This document shows positions 41,346 through 52,831 of a stretch of 64,000 nt of DNA, piece by piece (position 1 is the stretch's first letter; every line of letters begins with the position of its first letter). The translations under genes were made by a program, and so were the position numbers. The stretch lies in NCBI RefSeq assembly GCF_015831345.1, contig NZ_JADWYS010000001.1:1-64000 (forward strand). Direction: 5' to 3'. Below the pieces are notes generated by a model, which was given only the letters and a program-made list of their open reading frames with translations, was not told the DNA's origin and did not search any database. This DNA comes from Caenimonas aquaedulcis (GTDB lineage: Bacteria > Pseudomonadota > Gammaproteobacteria > Burkholderiales > Burkholderiaceae_C).

Positions 41346-42317
41346 TTACCGAGCCCCCAAAGCCCGAACCCCCACGACACCCCGCCCACTCGGGCGGCGT
41401 TGCGAATCGAACACCTCGAACAGGAAGTCCGTGAAGGCCTTCACCTTCGCCGAGCCCACGCGCGACTTCGCCATCACCACGTAGAAGGTTTTCACCGCGG
41501 TCGTCCACTCCGGGTAGACCTGCACCAGCGTGCCGTCCACCAGGTGCGTGTTGACGAAGACGTCCAGCACGCAGGTCACGCCGGCGCCGCGCTGCGCGGC
41601 CATCAGCAAGGCATCGCTGCTGTTGAAGTGCAGCGGGCCGTCCGGGCGGATCTCCAGTTCCTCCTCGTCCTTCTTCAGGGACCACGGGTTCACGAAGCGC
41701 CGCTCTTCCGGGAGGATGCCGATGCAATGGCGGCGGTCCAGCTCGCCGGGATGCTTGGGCAGCTTCGCCGCGACCTGCGGGGAGCAGCACACGATGTAGC
41801 GGCTCTCGTAGATCGGGCGGGCGACGAGGTCCGCGTCTTCGACCTCGTCCATTCGGATCGCGACGTCGATCGCGCGCTCGATCACGTGGTGCGGCTGGTT
41901 GCTCAGCGTCACGGCGGTCGAGATGTCGGGATAGCGCTTCGCGAATTCGGGCAGGGCAGGGCACAGCAGCGCATGGCCCAGCGAGATCGGCACTTCCACG
42001 TGCAGGCGGCCGCGCAGCTCGCCGACCTGGCTTCGGATTTCGTCCTCGGTGCGCGCGACGGCTTCCAGCAGCTCGCGCGCGCGCAGCAGGAAGGTCTGGC
42101 CCTCTTCGGTGAGGCGCAGGCGGCGCGTGTCGCGGTTGATGAGCGTCACGTCGAGGTGGCGCTCCAGGTTGCGCACGCAGGTCGTCACGGTCGCGTTGGC
42201 GAGGTCCAGCGATTCGGCGGCGCGCGAAAAACTGCCGCACTCGGCGACGCGCACGAAAACTTCCATGGCCCAGAGACGATCGATTTTCAACTCCTGCAGT
42301 GAGCGGGGGAGGTTCAT
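41346..42317 (-). CDS. LysR-family transcriptional regulator
   Basis: A 323-residue LysR-type regulator. The winged helix-turn-helix occupies about residues 18-77 (VRVAECGSFSRAAESLDLANATVTT...), and the inducer-binding domain follows from about residue 100. The ATG at 42317 gives a slightly extended N-terminus; a TTG start 8 codons earlier is possible. It lies 33 bases after etfA on the same strand and is probably co-transcribed with etfBA. It may act at the 16-base motif found at 36067 and 44045, thereby linking both divergent units to one signal. Confidence 0.9.
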   Translation of the reverse strand: MNLPRSLQELKIDRLWAMEVFVRVAECGSFSRAAESLDLANATVTTCVRNLERHLDVTLINRDTRRLRLTEEGQTFLLRARELLEAVARTEDEIRSQVGELRGRLHVEVPISLGHALLCPALPEFAKRYPDISTAVTLSNQPHHVIERAIDVAIRMDEVEDADLVARPIYESRYIVCCSPQVAAKLPKHPGELDRRHCIGILPEERRFVNPWSLKKDEEELEIRPDGPLHFNSSDALLMAAQRGAGVTCVLDVFVNTHLVDGTLVQVYPEWTTAVKTFYVVMAKSRVGSAKVKAFTDFLFEVFDSQRRPSGRGVVGVRALGAR

Positions 42318-42350
42318 TGTAGGCCGCAGGGTCGTTGTCAAACTTATGGC

Positions 42351-43235
42351 TCAGCTGTGCGGCGGAGTCGTGGCGAGTGCCTGCGCGAGCAGCGGCAGGA
42401 TCTCGTGCCAGTCGCCTTCCACGCCAATGTCGCTGCGCGCGAAGATCGGTGCATCGCGGTCCTTGTTCAATGCGACAACGCGGGTGTTCGGGGAAATGCC
42501 GGCCAGGTGCTGCGGCGTGCCGGAGATGCCGACGGCGAAGTACACCTTGGGCGTCACGAACTTGCCGGAGATGCCGACCTGGTGCGCGACGGGCACCCAG
42601 CCGGCGTCCACCGCAGGCAGGCTGCCGCCCAGGCCCGCGCCCAGGACGTCTGCAATCTTCGCGAGCCATTCGAAGCCCTCGGGCCCGCCGATGCCGCGTC
42701 CGCCGGAAACCACCATGGCCGCGCCTTCGACGCGGGGCTTGCCGCCGGCGGCGGGCAGGGGCTCGACGGGGTAGGGCGGCGGTGCCTGCAACTCGATCTT
42801 CGTTTCGCGCAGATCGGCTTGTGCAGGCGCACCTTCCGGGGGCGGCCGCAACGTGGCGCAAGTCATGCGTGCGTCGCTGCGCAGCGCAAGCTCCGCGCGG
42901 CCGCCGAAGGCGGTCTTGGTGGCCGAGACGCTGTTCCCTTCGACGCTGAGCCCGCTGCAGCGCCCGAAGCTCACGCCATCGGTGCGCGCTGCCAGCAGGG
43001 CGGCGATCGCTTCGCTTTCGGTACCGGTGGGAAACAGCACGAGCTGGTGGCCGGCGGTGTTGGCGACCAGTTCCGCGAGCCGCGCGGCGATCGCCGCGGG
43101 GTGCGCTTCGCCGGTGAAGGTGACGAGGCTCGGTTCAGCGCCTTCGCCCAGGCGCGCGGCCGCGTGCACGAGTGCGGCACGCTCTTCCTGCCCGGTTTGC
43201 CAGGGATGCTGGACGACAGTGATTCGAACGCTCAT
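42351..43235 (-). CDS. etfA: electron transfer flavoprotein alpha subunit
   Basis: A 294-residue ETF alpha subunit. The C-terminal FAD domain is well conserved: VVSGGRGIGG, then HQVGISGKFVTPKVYFAVGISGTPQHLAG and VVALNKDRDAPIF. With EtfB it carries electrons from acyl-CoA or other flavin dehydrogenases to the respiratory chain. It overlaps etfB by 4 bases. No acyl-CoA dehydrogenase or ETF-quinone oxidoreductase is nearby, so the donor may be one of the local flavoproteins. The N-terminal domain is somewhat shorter than in housekeeping EtfA (about 310 residues). Confidence 0.92.
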   Translation of the reverse strand: MSVRITVVQHPWQTGQEERAALVHAAARLGEGAEPSLVTFTGEAHPAAIAARLAELVANTAGHQLVLFPTGTESEAIAALLAARTDGVSFGRCSGLSVEGNSVSATKTAFGGRAELALRSDARMTCATLRPPPEGAPAQADLRETKIELQAPPPYPVEPLPAAGGKPRVEGAAMVVSGGRGIGGPEGFEWLAKIADVLGAGLGGSLPAVDAGWVPVAHQVGISGKFVTPKVYFAVGISGTPQHLAGISPNTRVVALNKDRDAPIFARSDIGVEGDWHEILPLLAQALATTPPHS

Positions 43236-43999
43236 GCCGCCGCCCTCAGCACCTGCGCCAATGCATCCGCCTTCTGCTGTGCGGAACCCTGCAGCCACTC
43301 GCAGGCGATGCTGCGCACCGGGGCCTGCGCGTGGCTCACGGATTGCAGCGTGGGTGCCGTGGCATCGGCCGGTGCGAGCGCGGTCCACGCCGGCAGCACC
43401 GCCTTCTTGGCCATCATCACGTTCTTCATCAGCGGATGTCGCAGGCGGTTGCCGGGGTCGTTCGTGGCGCAGATCAATGCGCGCCCGGGGATCTGGAGAC
43501 GTTCCAGTCCGCCCGGGCCCTGGCGCGTGGCGTTCAATCCGGAGTCCGTGCGCTTGATTCCCAGCACCAGCGCCATGAACGGCGAATCGAGCGAATGGGA
43601 AAGCGCGGCGGGCACCGACCCGTCGTCGTAATCGCCGAACTCGCGTCCCACCAGCACGAGCCCGGCGGAGGGCGCGAGCTCATGCAGGGCCTGCGAGAGT
43701 GCGCGCGCCACGGCCACGCTGTCCCAGCGCGGTATTGCCTGCAGGTCGAGGCGGTGGATCGTGTCGGGCCGCCATCCGGCGACCTTGCGCGTGAGGCCTT
43801 CGTCGGCGGCCACGAGCGCGGTGATGCGCACCGCCGGGTCGGCATCGCGCAGGGCGAGCGCGATCTCCAGCGCGGCCTCGTCGAAGGGGCTGAGCGCCGC
43901 GTACTGGGTGGCATGGGTGTGCAGCGCGGCGACGGAAGGCTGGGCGGGCAGGGGCCACTTCGGGTCGGCGACGCCGCTGATGAGCACGGCAATATCCAT
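43232..43999 (-). CDS. etfB: electron transfer flavoprotein beta subunit
   Basis: A 255-residue ETF beta subunit with the family features near residues 45-60 (SPFDEAALEIALALRD), an AMP-binding region near 115-135 (LVGREFGDYDDGSVPAALS) and the C-terminal recognition loop. It is divergent from ETF typical of beta-oxidation (for example GREFGDYDDGSV replacing GxQxIDxDxGxV), fitting a specialised catabolic ETF. The ATG at 43999 was chosen; the frame is open 10 codons upstream. First gene of the etfB-etfA-lysR operon. Confidence 0.9.
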   Translation of the reverse strand: MDIAVLISGVADPKWPLPAQPSVAALHTHATQYAALSPFDEAALEIALALRDADPAVRITALVAADEGLTRKVAGWRPDTIHRLDLQAIPRWDSVAVARALSQALHELAPSAGLVLVGREFGDYDDGSVPAALSHSLDSPFMALVLGIKRTDSGLNATRQGPGGLERLQIPGRALICATNDPGNRLRHPLMKNVMMAKKAVLPAWTALAPADATAPTLQSVSHAQAPVRSIACEWLQGSAQQKADALAQVLRAAA

Positions 44000-44044
44000 G
44001 GAAGGACTTTGCCTGCGGCGGCCCTGCAAGCCAACGCACAGCGG

Positions 44045-47615
<3,571 letters not shown>

Positions 47616-47629
47616 GTGGCCAAGGTCTT

Positions 47630-47682
47630 TTGAACGCAGAGGGCGCAGAGGTTGCGCAGAGAACGCAGAGGAAATACAGAGG
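47630..47682. repeat. palindromic repeat, half copy 5 (TTGAACGCAGAGG subtype)
   Basis: Only the left arm of the repeat is present (TTGAACGCAGAGGGCGCAGA... through AACGCAGAGG); the right arm is missing and the sequence runs directly into the end of the MaoC gene. It looks like a truncated copy and lies between convergent genes. Confidence 0.75.
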
Positions 47683-47690
47683 TCAAAATT

Positions 47691-48173
47691 TCATGCGCCA
47701 GCCTCAGCCACGAACGGATAAGGCAACGCCGGCCCATCGCGATACGGCAGCACCACGACCGCCTTGCCCGGCGTCGACTCCACGCCATGCTCGTTGGTCA
47801 CACCCGTGTCGATGTCCACCAGCCCATAGCCCTTCATCTCCCGCTTGCCCGTCACCCGTCCCCACACAGTCAGCGTCTCGCCCACCTTGTTCATCGCGCG
47901 GAACTGGAACGAGCTTTTCCAGGGCCAGCCTTTGGGGCCGGCCCAGTCCTTGAGGAACTGCAGCACGAACTGCTGCTTGAAGGAGCCGTTGATCAGCAGG
48001 TCGGGCAGGTGGTCATGCTCCTGCGCGAAAGTGCGGTCGTAATGGATCTTGTGCCAGTTCTCCATCGAGGCGGACCAGCGCATCAGGTGCGCGGTGGTGA
48101 GCGGGCCCTTCACGAGCGGCGGCAACTCGAGGCCGACTTCGACGTCCTCGAAGCGGGGAGTCGCGCGCATCAT
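47691..48173 (-). CDS. MaoC-like hydratase/dehydratase domain protein
   Basis: A 160-residue hot-dog-fold protein of the MaoC dehydratase type. The expected substrate region includes WHKIHYDRTFAQEH (Asp and His of the hydratase motif, near residues 40-53) and LINGSFKQQFV. Such proteins hydrate 2-enoyl-CoA or similar thioesters. It overlaps the upstream gene by 4 bases, and together they look like the two halves of a heteromeric enoyl-CoA hydratase (as in mesaconyl-CoA or steroid enoyl-CoA hydratases). ATGs at 48173 and 48170 are both possible. Confidence 0.85.
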   Translation of the reverse strand: MMRATPRFEDVEVGLELPPLVKGPLTTAHLMRWSASMENWHKIHYDRTFAQEHDHLPDLLINGSFKQQFVLQFLKDWAGPKGWPWKSSFQFRAMNKVGETLTVWGRVTGKREMKGYGLVDIDTGVTNEHGVESTPGKAVVVLPYRDGPALPYPFVAEAGA

Positions 48174-48697
48174 GCGGGCCTCCGGATCAGGGTGCGGCGC
48201 GCGCGCAGCAGCAGTTCGTTCTCCGCAGTGCGAATCTCTGCCTCTACCGTCACGAGAATCATGGATCCCTTGGACGAGGTCTTCTCGGTGATGTCGGCGT
48301 AGCGCTGGGTCACCTGCACGCGCTCGCCGTGGCGGGCGTAGCGGTAGAGCTCGAATTCCGCGCCGCCGTTGAGCACGGCGAAGCCCTTGAGCGGCTCGAT
48401 GGGCGGCAGGCCGCCGGACGGCGCGCCGGTGCCGTCGAAGTGCGGGTCCTTCGCGCGCTCCTGCACGATGTCCGGCGCGCCCAGCGGGCGTCGTATCGCG
48501 TGGTTCACGAAGAGCGGCGGCGCGATGGGGCCGCCCCACGGCGTGTCGGTCGGCGCATCGGGCCCGTAGTTCGGGTCCTCGTCCATGATCGCCTGGGCGT
48601 AGCGGCGCACGGCGCCCTGCTCGACGGGGTCGCAGGCGAACTCGGTGGCCGCGCTCACGCCGACGTACGCGAGGATCTCGGGGGTCAACATCGTCAT
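48170..48697 (-). CDS. MaoC-type dehydratase N-terminal (FAS1-like) domain protein
   Basis: A 175-residue protein resembling the N-terminal dehydratase-like domain of MaoC proteins (EFACDPVEQGAVRRYAQAIMDEDPNYG..., then GGPIAPPLFVNH). These domains usually lack the full catalytic dyad and pair with a catalytic MaoC subunit, here the next gene. The order MaoC-N then MaoC-C with a 4-base overlap fits a two-subunit hydratase. It follows the tctC gene at 48713 by 15 bases on the same strand. Confidence 0.83.
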   Translation of the reverse strand: MTMLTPEILAYVGVSAATEFACDPVEQGAVRRYAQAIMDEDPNYGPDAPTDTPWGGPIAPPLFVNHAIRRPLGAPDIVQERAKDPHFDGTGAPSGGLPPIEPLKGFAVLNGGAEFELYRYARHGERVQVTQRYADITEKTSSKGSMILVTVEAEIRTAENELLLRARRTLIRRPA

Positions 48698-48712
48698 GGT
48701 CGCACTCTACGG

Positions 48713-49714
48713 TTATTCGTTGGACTTGATCCCGGCGTCGCGGATCACCTTGCCCCACTTGTCGTACTCGGTGCGCATGAAGGCGGTGAGTTCGGCGGGC
48801 GGGCGGTACTCCGGGTCCACGCCCAGGCGGACCAGCTCCTCACGCGCTGCAGGGGCGGCGATGATCTTCGCCATCTCCGAGCTGATGCGGTCCACGATCG
48901 TGCGCGGTGTTTCCGCGGGCGCCATCAGCGCCCACCAGGTGTAGCCATCGACGTTGTAGCCGGACTCGATCAGCGTCGGCACGTTGGGCAGCACCGGTGT
49001 GCGTTGCTTGCTCGTCACGGCGAGGGCGCGCACCTTGCCCGCGAGCGTCATCTCGCGATTGGCCGCGACGTCGAACCAGAGCGGCACGCGCCCGGCGATC
49101 ACGTCGATCGACGCCGCCGCGCCGCCGCGGTAGGGGACGTGCAGCAGGTCGATGCCCGCGACGGCATTGAGCCACGCGCCCAGCATGTGGCCGAGCGATC
49201 CGTTGCCGGCGGTGGCGAAGGAGAGCTTGCCCGGGTTGGCCTTGGCGTACGCGACCATTTCCTGGATGGTCTTGAACGGCGCGCCGGGGTAGGCCACGAT
49301 GCTGCCCGGCGTGGTCGCAAGCATGGCGACGGGCGCGAGGTCCTTCATCGGGTTGAAGGAGAGGTTGGGCTGGAGCAGCACGGTGCTCACGAGACTCGCG
49401 CCGCTGATGACGAGGTTGGAGCCGTCCGGTTTGGAGCGCACCACGAATTCCGTGCCGATGTTGCCGCCCGCGCCGGGCTTGTTGTCGACGATCACGGGCT
49501 GGCCGAGGGCTGTGGCGAGCCGCCGCCCGAGCATGCGCGCCATCACGTCGAGGATGCCGCCGCTGGGGAACGGGATCACGAGCCGGATCGGCTGGTCAGG
49601 GAAGCTGCTTTGCGCGGCTGCCGGTCCCGCCAGGCCGCAGGCGGCGAGGAAGGCGAGGCATTCGCGCCGGCCGAGGGCTGCATCGGCCCGGGCCTGGTCG
49701 TGGCGAGTCGTCAT
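48713..49714 (-). CDS. TctC/Bug-family solute receptor (8 of 8)
   Basis: A 333-residue TctC-type receptor. The N-terminus is long (MTTRHDQARADAALGRRECL...) before the hydrophobic part and AAAQSSFP; an arginine pair precedes the hydrophobic stretch, so a Tat signal is possible but the motif is weak. The loop reads PFPSGGILDVMAR. AGGAG about 8 bases before the ATG at 49714 supports that start. It is the first gene of an operon with two MaoC-type subunits, suggesting a substrate metabolised through a CoA thioester. Confidence 0.92.
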   Translation of the reverse strand: MTTRHDQARADAALGRRECLAFLAACGLAGPAAAQSSFPDQPIRLVIPFPSGGILDVMARMLGRRLATALGQPVIVDNKPGAGGNIGTEFVVRSKPDGSNLVISGASLVSTVLLQPNLSFNPMKDLAPVAMLATTPGSIVAYPGAPFKTIQEMVAYAKANPGKLSFATAGNGSLGHMLGAWLNAVAGIDLLHVPYRGGAAASIDVIAGRVPLWFDVAANREMTLAGKVRALAVTSKQRTPVLPNVPTLIESGYNVDGYTWWALMAPAETPRTIVDRISSEMAKIIAAPAAREELVRLGVDPEYRPPAELTAFMRTEYDKWGKVIRDAGIKSNE

Positions 49715-49826
49715 GGGCTTGTCTCCTGAGGCTTGCATCTGACCGCGCGCATCAGCCAGCGGCAAGGCATGGCGGTGAATTGAGAATTCGGGATAGGTGA
49801 ACACAGGGGGATTCAATGCAGGACTT

Positions 49827-49930
49827 CCGGACGCAGAATTCGCAGAAGTTACGCAGAATGAAGACAAGAACAATTCAATTGATTTTTTCTTGAATTTCTT
49901 CTGCGTAACTTCTGCGAATTCTGCGTCCGG
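49827..49930. repeat. long palindromic repeat, copy 6 (CCGGACGCAGAATTC subtype)
   Basis: About 104 bases in the divergent gap between tctC and the HMG-CoA-lyase-family gene. Left arm CCGGACGCAGAATTCGCAG..., right arm ...TTCTGCGTCCGG, nearly identical to copy 1 including GAAGTTACGC. Unlike most other copies it lies between divergent genes, so its role is not simply termination. Confidence 0.87.
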
Positions 49931-49952
49931 CCAAGTTTGAAAGGTGCCGCCC

Positions 49953-50915
49953 ATGTCCGATCTGCCGAAGGCCGTTTCCATCAAGGAAGAGGGCCCGCGC
50001 GAAGGTTTCCAGTTCGAGAAGGGACCGATCCCGACCGCGCGCAAGATCGAGCTCATCGACAGCCTGTCGAAGACCGGGCTGAAGGAAATCCAGGTCGTGA
50101 GCTTCGTGCCAGGCAAGAACGTGCCCGGCATGGCCGATGCGGATGAGGTGGTCGCGGGCCTGCATGCCGAGCCGGGCGTGAGCTATCGCGGCATGTGGCT
50201 CAACGAGAAGGGGCTGATGCGCGCGCTCGCCAGCACGAAGCTGGAGATCCAGGCGGGCCTCGTGCTCACCGCATCGGAGACGTTCCTCAGGCGCAACCAG
50301 AACCGCACGCTGGAGGAGAACCTCGAGGGCGTGCGGCGCATGGCGGACGTGTACGTGGAGCACCAGGTGCCGGTGCACCGGGTCTCCATCGCGGCGGCGT
50401 TCGGCTGCAACTTCGAGGGCGACATCCCGCGCGAGAAAGTGCTGGGGATGATCGCGCAGCTTTTCGACATCGCGCGGGAGCGCGGCCTGGACGTGGGCAC
50501 GATCTTCCTGGCAGACACGATGGCCTGGGCGACGCCCGTGACGATCAAGCGCATGGTGGGCGACGTGCGCGACCGCTGGCCGGACAAGACGGTGGCGCTG
50601 CACCTGCACGACACGCGCGGCATGGGCATCGCCAATGCGATGGCGGGCCTCGAGATGGGCGTGGCGCACTTCGATTCCGCCGTGGGCGGCCTGGGCGGCT
50701 GTCCGTTCGCGTCGCACAAGGGGGCTGCAGGGAATGTGTGCACCGAGGACTTCGTGTTCCTGTGCGAGGAGCTGGGGATCGAGACCGGCGTGGACCTCGA
50801 GGCGCTGCTGGAGTCGGCGCGCCTGGCCGAGGACATCGTCGGGCATCCGCTGCCGGGGAGCGTGAAGACGGGCGGGGCGCTGTCGACGCTGCGCCGGCGC
50901 CTGCAACGCGCTTGA
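49953..50915 (+). CDS. hydroxymethylglutaryl-CoA lyase family protein
   Basis: A 320-residue DRE-TIM metallolyase of the HMG-CoA lyase type, which splits a 3-hydroxy-3-methylacyl-CoA into acetyl-CoA (or another acyl-CoA) and an acid. The N-terminal motif reads EEGPREGFQ (DRE replaced by GPRE at 16-19), the metal site is HLHDTRGMG and the HMGL signature is VGGLGGCPFA. The ATG at 49953 was preferred over GTG at 49944; AAAGG lies about 9 bases before it. The altered DRE motif suggests a related hydroxyacyl-CoA rather than HMG-CoA itself could be the substrate. Confidence 0.87.
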   Translation: MSDLPKAVSIKEEGPREGFQFEKGPIPTARKIELIDSLSKTGLKEIQVVSFVPGKNVPGMADADEVVAGLHAEPGVSYRGMWLNEKGLMRALASTKLEIQAGLVLTASETFLRRNQNRTLEENLEGVRRMADVYVEHQVPVHRVSIAAAFGCNFEGDIPREKVLGMIAQLFDIARERGLDVGTIFLADTMAWATPVTIKRMVGDVRDRWPDKTVALHLHDTRGMGIANAMAGLEMGVAHFDSAVGGLGGCPFASHKGAAGNVCTEDFVFLCEELGIETGVDLEALLESARLAEDIVGHPLPGSVKTGGALSTLRRRLQRA

Positions 50916-50956
50916 CGCGGCTACCATTGGCGGCATCCCTGTTAGCGAGGTCCGCC

Positions 50957-51268
50957 ATGCGATTGCTTCTCTCCACCGTTCTCCTGCTGGCATCGGCCGT
51001 ACTGTCCGGCTGCGCCGTCGCCCCTGCGTCGGCTTACAGGTTCGACCCGACGCAGCCCCAGGCCAAGCGCACGGTGCCGATGGACCAGGTAGTCGCGCTG
51101 AACGATCGCGTGGCGCAGTTGCAGATCCAGCGCAACGACGTGCGCGCGCGCATCGCGGCGGCCCCCGACACCTGGAGCCGGCTCGCGCTCTACGGCGAGC
51201 TGCACCGCATCGGCGCGCGGCTGTCGCCTCTGGAGCGCGAGCTCTCCACCATCGCATCGTCGCGCTGA
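50957..51268 (+). CDS. small predicted lipoprotein
   Basis: A 103-residue protein with a lipoprotein signal: MRLLLSTVLLLASAVLSGC, where LSGC (Cys19) is a good lipobox. The mature part is short, polar and predicted helical (residues 50-103, with coiled-coil-like ALNDRVAQLQIQRND). No domain is recognised. GAGG about 6 bases upstream supports the ATG. It lies 41 bases after the lyase gene and 6 bases before the pseudouridine synthase gene. Confidence 0.78.
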   Translation: MRLLLSTVLLLASAVLSGCAVAPASAYRFDPTQPQAKRTVPMDQVVALNDRVAQLQIQRNDVRARIAAAPDTWSRLALYGELHRIGARLSPLERELSTIASSR

Positions 51269-51274
51269 GGCGCG

Positions 51275-52000
51275 ATGCAGCTGCAGGACATCCTTTATTC
51301 CCAGGGGTTCGGCACGCGGCGCGTCTGCGCGGGCCTCGTGCAGCAGGGCCACGTGAAGATCGGCAACGAACTCGTCACGGATTCGGCGCTCGACGTGGAG
51401 CCCGAGGGCCTGCGCTTCGAGGTCGACGGCGTCTCGTGGCCCTACGCGGAGCGCGCGTACGTCATGCTGCACAAGCCCGCGGGCACCGAGTGTTCGCAAA
51501 AGCCCTCGACCTACCCGAGCATCTACACCCTGCTGCCCGGCCCCTTGCGCCAGCGGCCGCAGAAGGGGCCGGTGCAGGGCGTGCAGGCGGTGGGGCGGCT
51601 GGACCAGGACACTACGGGCCTGCTGCTGCTCACCGACGACGGAAAATTCATCCACCGCATGAGCTCGCCCAAGCATCACGTGCCCAAGGTGTACGAGGTG
51701 GTCACCAAGCATCCCGTGGAGGAGAAGCAGGTTCAGCGCCTGCTGGACGGCGTGGTGCTGGACGACGACCCGAAGCCGGTGCGCGCTGCTGCGTGCGAGG
51801 CTTCTGGCGAGCACGCGTTGCGGCTTACGCTGACGGAGGGCAAATACCACCAGGTCAAGCGGATGATCGCGGCGGTCGGCAACCGGGTGGAGGGCTTGCA
51901 TCGCTCGCGCATCGGCGGGCTTGCATTGCCTGCGGACCTAGCGCCGGGGCAGTGGAAGTGGCTGACGGAAGAGGACCTGGCGCTGCTACGACCGCAGTGA
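51275..52000 (+). CDS. pseudouridine synthase, RsuA family
   Basis: A 241-residue RsuA/RluB-type pseudouridine synthase with an N-terminal S4-like RNA-binding region (residues 1-55, DILYSQGFGTRRVCAGLVQQG) and catalytic motif AVGRLDQDTTGLLLLTDDG (catalytic Asp in RLD). Downstream KVYEV and GKYHQVKRM are also conserved. The length and motifs are closest to RsuA (16S rRNA position 516). The 3' end overlaps the convergent hydrolase gene by 15 bases. Confidence 0.92.
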   Translation: MQLQDILYSQGFGTRRVCAGLVQQGHVKIGNELVTDSALDVEPEGLRFEVDGVSWPYAERAYVMLHKPAGTECSQKPSTYPSIYTLLPGPLRQRPQKGPVQGVQAVGRLDQDTTGLLLLTDDGKFIHRMSSPKHHVPKVYEVVTKHPVEEKQVQRLLDGVVLDDDPKPVRAAACEASGEHALRLTLTEGKYHQVKRMIAAVGNRVEGLHRSRIGGLALPADLAPGQWKWLTEEDLALLRPQ

Positions 52001-52762
52001 GGCGAGGAACTCGGCGACCAGCCGTGTCGTCTCCTCCGGCTGGTCCCGATGCGGCGAGTGCCCGCAGTTCGCCAGCACCTCGCGCCGGAACGGTCCCTGT
52101 GTCGGTGCGATCTCGTCGATCTGCCGCAGCGTGCCGTAGGGGTCATTCACGCCCTGGATCGCCAGCACCGGGGCCGTGATGCGGCGGCAGTCCGGGCGGA
52201 TGTCGAAGGCGCGGAAGGCCGGGTCCAGCCAGATGTCGTTCCATTGCCAGAAGGCGCCGTCGACGTCCGGGTGATACCTCTTCAGCCGCTCGCGCAGCTC
52301 GCCGGTTTCGAAGGCCGTCCGCGCTTCCTGGATCGACCGCACCGAGACATCCTCCACGATCACGTGCGGCGCCATCACGATGCAGGCCTGCACCGGATGC
52401 CGGCTCGCGTGGAGCAGGGCAATGCTGCCGCCGTCGGAATGGCCGAGCAGGACGGGCGCTTCCAGGTTCAATTCCTGCAGCAGCGCCGGCAGCACGTCGA
52501 AGGCTTCGCGATGCATGTAGTCGGGCGCGAGCCGCCCCGCGCCGCGCACGTCGGGCACCGCGTCGGAGCCGCCGTAGCCGCGCCGCGAGTAGACGATGCC
52601 TTCACGGCCGGTCGCGGCGCAGACGGCCGCGGGCCAGTCGCGCCACATTGCGACGGAGCCGAGCCCCTCATGCAGGAAAACGAGGGGTGCGGCCGGTCGG
52701 CCACCGGGCGCCGCGATGCGTTGAACTTCCAGTCGCGCGCCGTTGATCTGCATCAGTGCCAT
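51986..52762 (-). CDS. alpha/beta hydrolase
   Basis: A 258-residue alpha/beta-hydrolase. Oxyanion region FLHEGLGS (residues 29-36), nucleophile GHSDGG (Ser near 109) and C-terminal CGHSPH. It resembles carboxylesterase or C-C hydrolase-type enzymes of the 3-oxoadipate enol-lactonase/MhpC type, but the substrate is unknown. It stands alone on the minus strand with its 3' end overlapping the RsuA-type gene. Confidence 0.88.
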   Translation of the reverse strand: MALMQINGARLEVQRIAAPGGRPAAPLVFLHEGLGSVAMWRDWPAAVCAATGREGIVYSRRGYGGSDAVPDVRGAGRLAPDYMHREAFDVLPALLQELNLEAPVLLGHSDGGSIALLHASRHPVQACIVMAPHVIVEDVSVRSIQEARTAFETGELRERLKRYHPDVDGAFWQWNDIWLDPAFRAFDIRPDCRRITAPVLAIQGVNDPYGTLRQIDEIAPTQGPFRREVLANCGHSPHRDQPEETTRLVAEFLASLRS

Positions 52763-52831
52763 CGCAGAATGTTACGCAGGTCTGCCCCCGTGCGCGGGAT
52801 ACACTCCCCTGTTGCCCTTGAAGCGGTTGTT

